The notes under the pieces are model-generated. The model did not search any database and was not told where the DNA came from. It saw nothing but the letters and a program-made list of their open reading frames with translations. Below, piece by piece: positions 61,879 to 64,000 of a stretch of 64,000 bases of DNA. The first letter of the stretch is position 1; the number at the start of each line of letters is the position of its first letter. Both the position numbers and the translations under genes were made by a program. Origin of the DNA: Piper betle (lineage: Eukaryota > Streptophyta > Magnoliopsida > Piperales > Piperaceae); contig JAURVB010001694.1 in the NCBI GenBank assembly GCA_033002965.1, positions 1 through 64,000 of the forward strand, read 5' to 3'.

Positions 61879-62901
61879 ATGGGCTGCTGCTGTAGTCAGG
61901 TACGGGACATTGTTTACACGGTGGAGCTGGTAATATTTTTTAGGTTAGAAAGAATGCACTTGGATGCGGAGTAACTTGATAAGAGTATATATTTCTTAGG
62001 CATATTTTCATTGTCGCGGCATATTCTGAACCGCTGAATATGTGCTTGTATTCTCCGTAGGATGCATATGATGATGATGAAGTAGAAGGCAAGATAGAGT
62101 ACCGTGGTGGAAATGTTCATATTATTGCCAGTAAATGTGATTGGGATTTGAAGAGTTCAGAAGCCTACAAGGAGGGCAAGATTGTAAGTGCCCATTATAA
62201 ACCTGGTTTTTCATACAGACATGTTATTGCATAACGACGCCAAGAAGATATAGTATGTCCTCCAAGTTTCTAACTCAAATGTTTGTTTTACAAATTGAAT
62301 TGCACCGGAGCGATGGCTCGTGTTGCCCAACAGTGAAATTGGAAGCTCAAATTTAAAAATCTATTGATGATATTGGTTTCCAGATTGTGGAAAGTTTGAT
62401 GTTCTTATTTGATTCTGACTAGGTTCTGGGTTTATTTGATGGCATGAGGTGTTACAGAAACATTCACTAACTAAGCTGTTTACTAACTCTTTCTTCTCTT
62501 TCCAGATTGTGGTGAATTTTAGTGCTTCATGGTGCGGCCCTTGTCGAGTAATAGAACCCTTCTATGTAGAAATGTCTGAGAAATATTCATCAGTGTGCTT
62601 CCTATCTGTAGACGTGGACGAGCTATCGGTAATTGTCAAAACTATAACGATCATTTGCAAAATCTCAACTATAAACTATGATTGATTTGCTAACTAGTTC
62701 AACAAGGTTATGATGAGTAATAAATTAAATGCTATGCAAACTTGTTTTCTGTTACTAATGCAGGAATTTAGTTCATCATGGGATATTCGAGCTACACCAA
62801 CCTTCTTTTTCCTCAAGGATGGAGAGCAAGTCGATAAACTAGTTGGGGCAAACAAACCCGAGTTCGAGAAAACAATCATAAGACATGCCGAGTCATTCTG
62901 A
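61879..62901 (+). CDS. TRXh9-like: Thioredoxin h (TRX h9-like, N-terminal extension)
   Basis: Four exons, 61879-61899, 62061-62183, 62506-62628 and 62764-62901, join in phase 0 to 134 aa. Thioredoxin h reduces protein disulfides in the cytosol or at membranes. The active site WCGPC is at residues 57-61 within [17 protein letters not shown]; the structural cis-Pro is in [21 protein letters not shown]. The N-terminus MGCCCSQDAYDDDE has Gly2 followed by Cys, the arrangement for N-myristoylation and S-acylation, as in TRX h9, which moves between cells. All junctions are GT-AG and the frame is intact. The seven-codon first coding exon carries the whole lipidation signal. Confidence 0.93.
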
Positions 62902-64000
62902 TCTCAAGCACATTAGCTGGTTTTGACGACCATATAAGCCATATTGTAAACGCATGGTTTGTGTGTGTTATGTCTACATTTTAGATTTGCTTCCTTTTGT
63001 CCCGAAGTGGGGAATTGCTATACTCGACTCGGGTTTTGTTGGTTCATTTATAACAGAGCTGTTCGTTTGTGAACAATTATGTTTTCTCGGAAGACTTGTA
63101 AAAAGTCTATACATGACGGAAAATTTGTCCGAGTATTTGATTAATTATGAACCTTTAAACAATTATTCAAAAAAATGGCCCTTAAATAATAACTTAAAAT
63201 AAATAAAAATCATTTACCAATTGTTAGAACTAGTAATAACATAATAAATATTCAAGGAATATTATACTTCATAAGTCCCTCAATGTCAATTAAAAATAAG
63301 GAAAATCTTAAATTAAATAGGTTCTAATAGATGTTAACAAATAATTTAAGTTCGAGCATATTTAATTAAGAATTCATAAATCAAATAAAAATCAATGTTT
63401 TATTCTAATTCAAGTAAATCTATTAATTAGTGTAACTTATAAAATATATAAGGCTTAATTTTATGTATATACAGTGTAAAAGGAAGTCCTGATAGAATTA
63501 ACAGTCATTACCTGGGATTACAACTAATGAGAATTGTTAATAAGGTTACCCATTTAGGCCAAAACCAAACCCTAACTTTTATTTGTAGTTTGTCGAAGTG
63601 TCAATACAATATTGTGATTATGGTAATATATAAAGCTTTTTATTATAATGATTATGGCAAAAGGGTAAAGATGGGCATTCTCTTGTCCAAGAAGTTTTAA
63701 CTCTTATTTCTCAATGCCATAAGACCAAAAAAGGAAAACTTTTCTAACAACATATTTTTTTATTAAGAAGAATAGTTGTTGTAATACCCCAATCTTGGTT
63801 TACCTAAGAATCGGATCAGAATTATTACGATTTAGTGGAATTATGTCTAAATCAATTAATTTAAAAGACTCAAACAGAAATAGAACGAATCAACCCTCTT
63901 TACGTCTTAAGAATGAAAGACATTATTATATGCACAACTAACACTCATCCAAATATGCATGAATTTGTATCAAACACAAATAAAACAACGAAAGACAACA
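62902..64000. other. AT-rich spacer, no gene recognised
   Basis: After the thioredoxin 3' region (to about 63200) the sequence is AT-rich with no conserved protein blocks, repeats or terminal motifs I can support. Confidence 0.6.

Overview
This is a nuclear segment from a flowering plant. The genes are split by short AT-rich introns, and the families are typically plant ones: a plastid trigger factor, a NET4 actin-binding protein, an MES esterase, an LIP5/VTA1 protein, a UBC8/10-type E2 and an h-type thioredoxin. Between them lie Ty1/copia and Ty3/gypsy remains, a hAT element, MITE-like hairpins and an old endogenous caulimovirid fragment. The species cannot be fixed from the sequence; GC-rich proline-coding patches hint weakly at a monocot.

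Layout. 0-2.4 kb: a broken caulimovirid reverse transcriptase/RNase H remnant abuts two inverted copies of a GC-rich element that end in (TA)n tracts. 3.9-7.0 kb: DnaJ protein of the DNAJ10 type, ten exons, two of its introns GC-AG. 7-14.5 kb: repeat-rich spacer with a CT-rich tract, an LTR-like repeat and a hAT element (11948-13413) with a perfect 8-bp target duplication. 14.5-16.8 kb: tail-anchored coiled-coil protein behind a chain of upstream ORFs. 18.2-24.5 kb: transcription factor TFIIS, whose only coding intron holds a decayed antisense copia element (18746-23335). 25.2-27.4 kb (minus): NET4-like gene. 31.8-34.5 kb (minus): LIP5/VTA1. 35-41 kb: decayed gypsy and copia pieces. 41.5-46.5 kb (minus): plastid trigger factor, twelve exons. 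47.9-53.1 kb: a young copia element with nearly identical LTRs, inserted in the promoter of an MES-type esterase (53.2-54.2 kb). 54.7-56.1 kb: a partial duplicate of the trigger-factor gene. 57.1-59.5 kb: ubiquitin-conjugating enzyme. 59.8-60.2 kb: an exact 168-bp tandem duplication. 61.9-62.9 kb: thioredoxin h.

The genes are unrelated housekeeping and signalling genes and form no operon-like unit. No undescribed multi-gene system is visible. The most useful observations are: (1) the copia insertion that separates the MES coding region from its old promoter; (2) the trigger-factor segmental duplication; (3) three GC-AG introns in two genes; (4) a series of ATGA-linked upstream ORFs; (5) the inverted GC-rich elements in (TA)n tracts; (6) four one-base frameshifts (NET4, LIP5, UBC, copia pol), all apparent single-base losses, which look more like consensus errors than biology.
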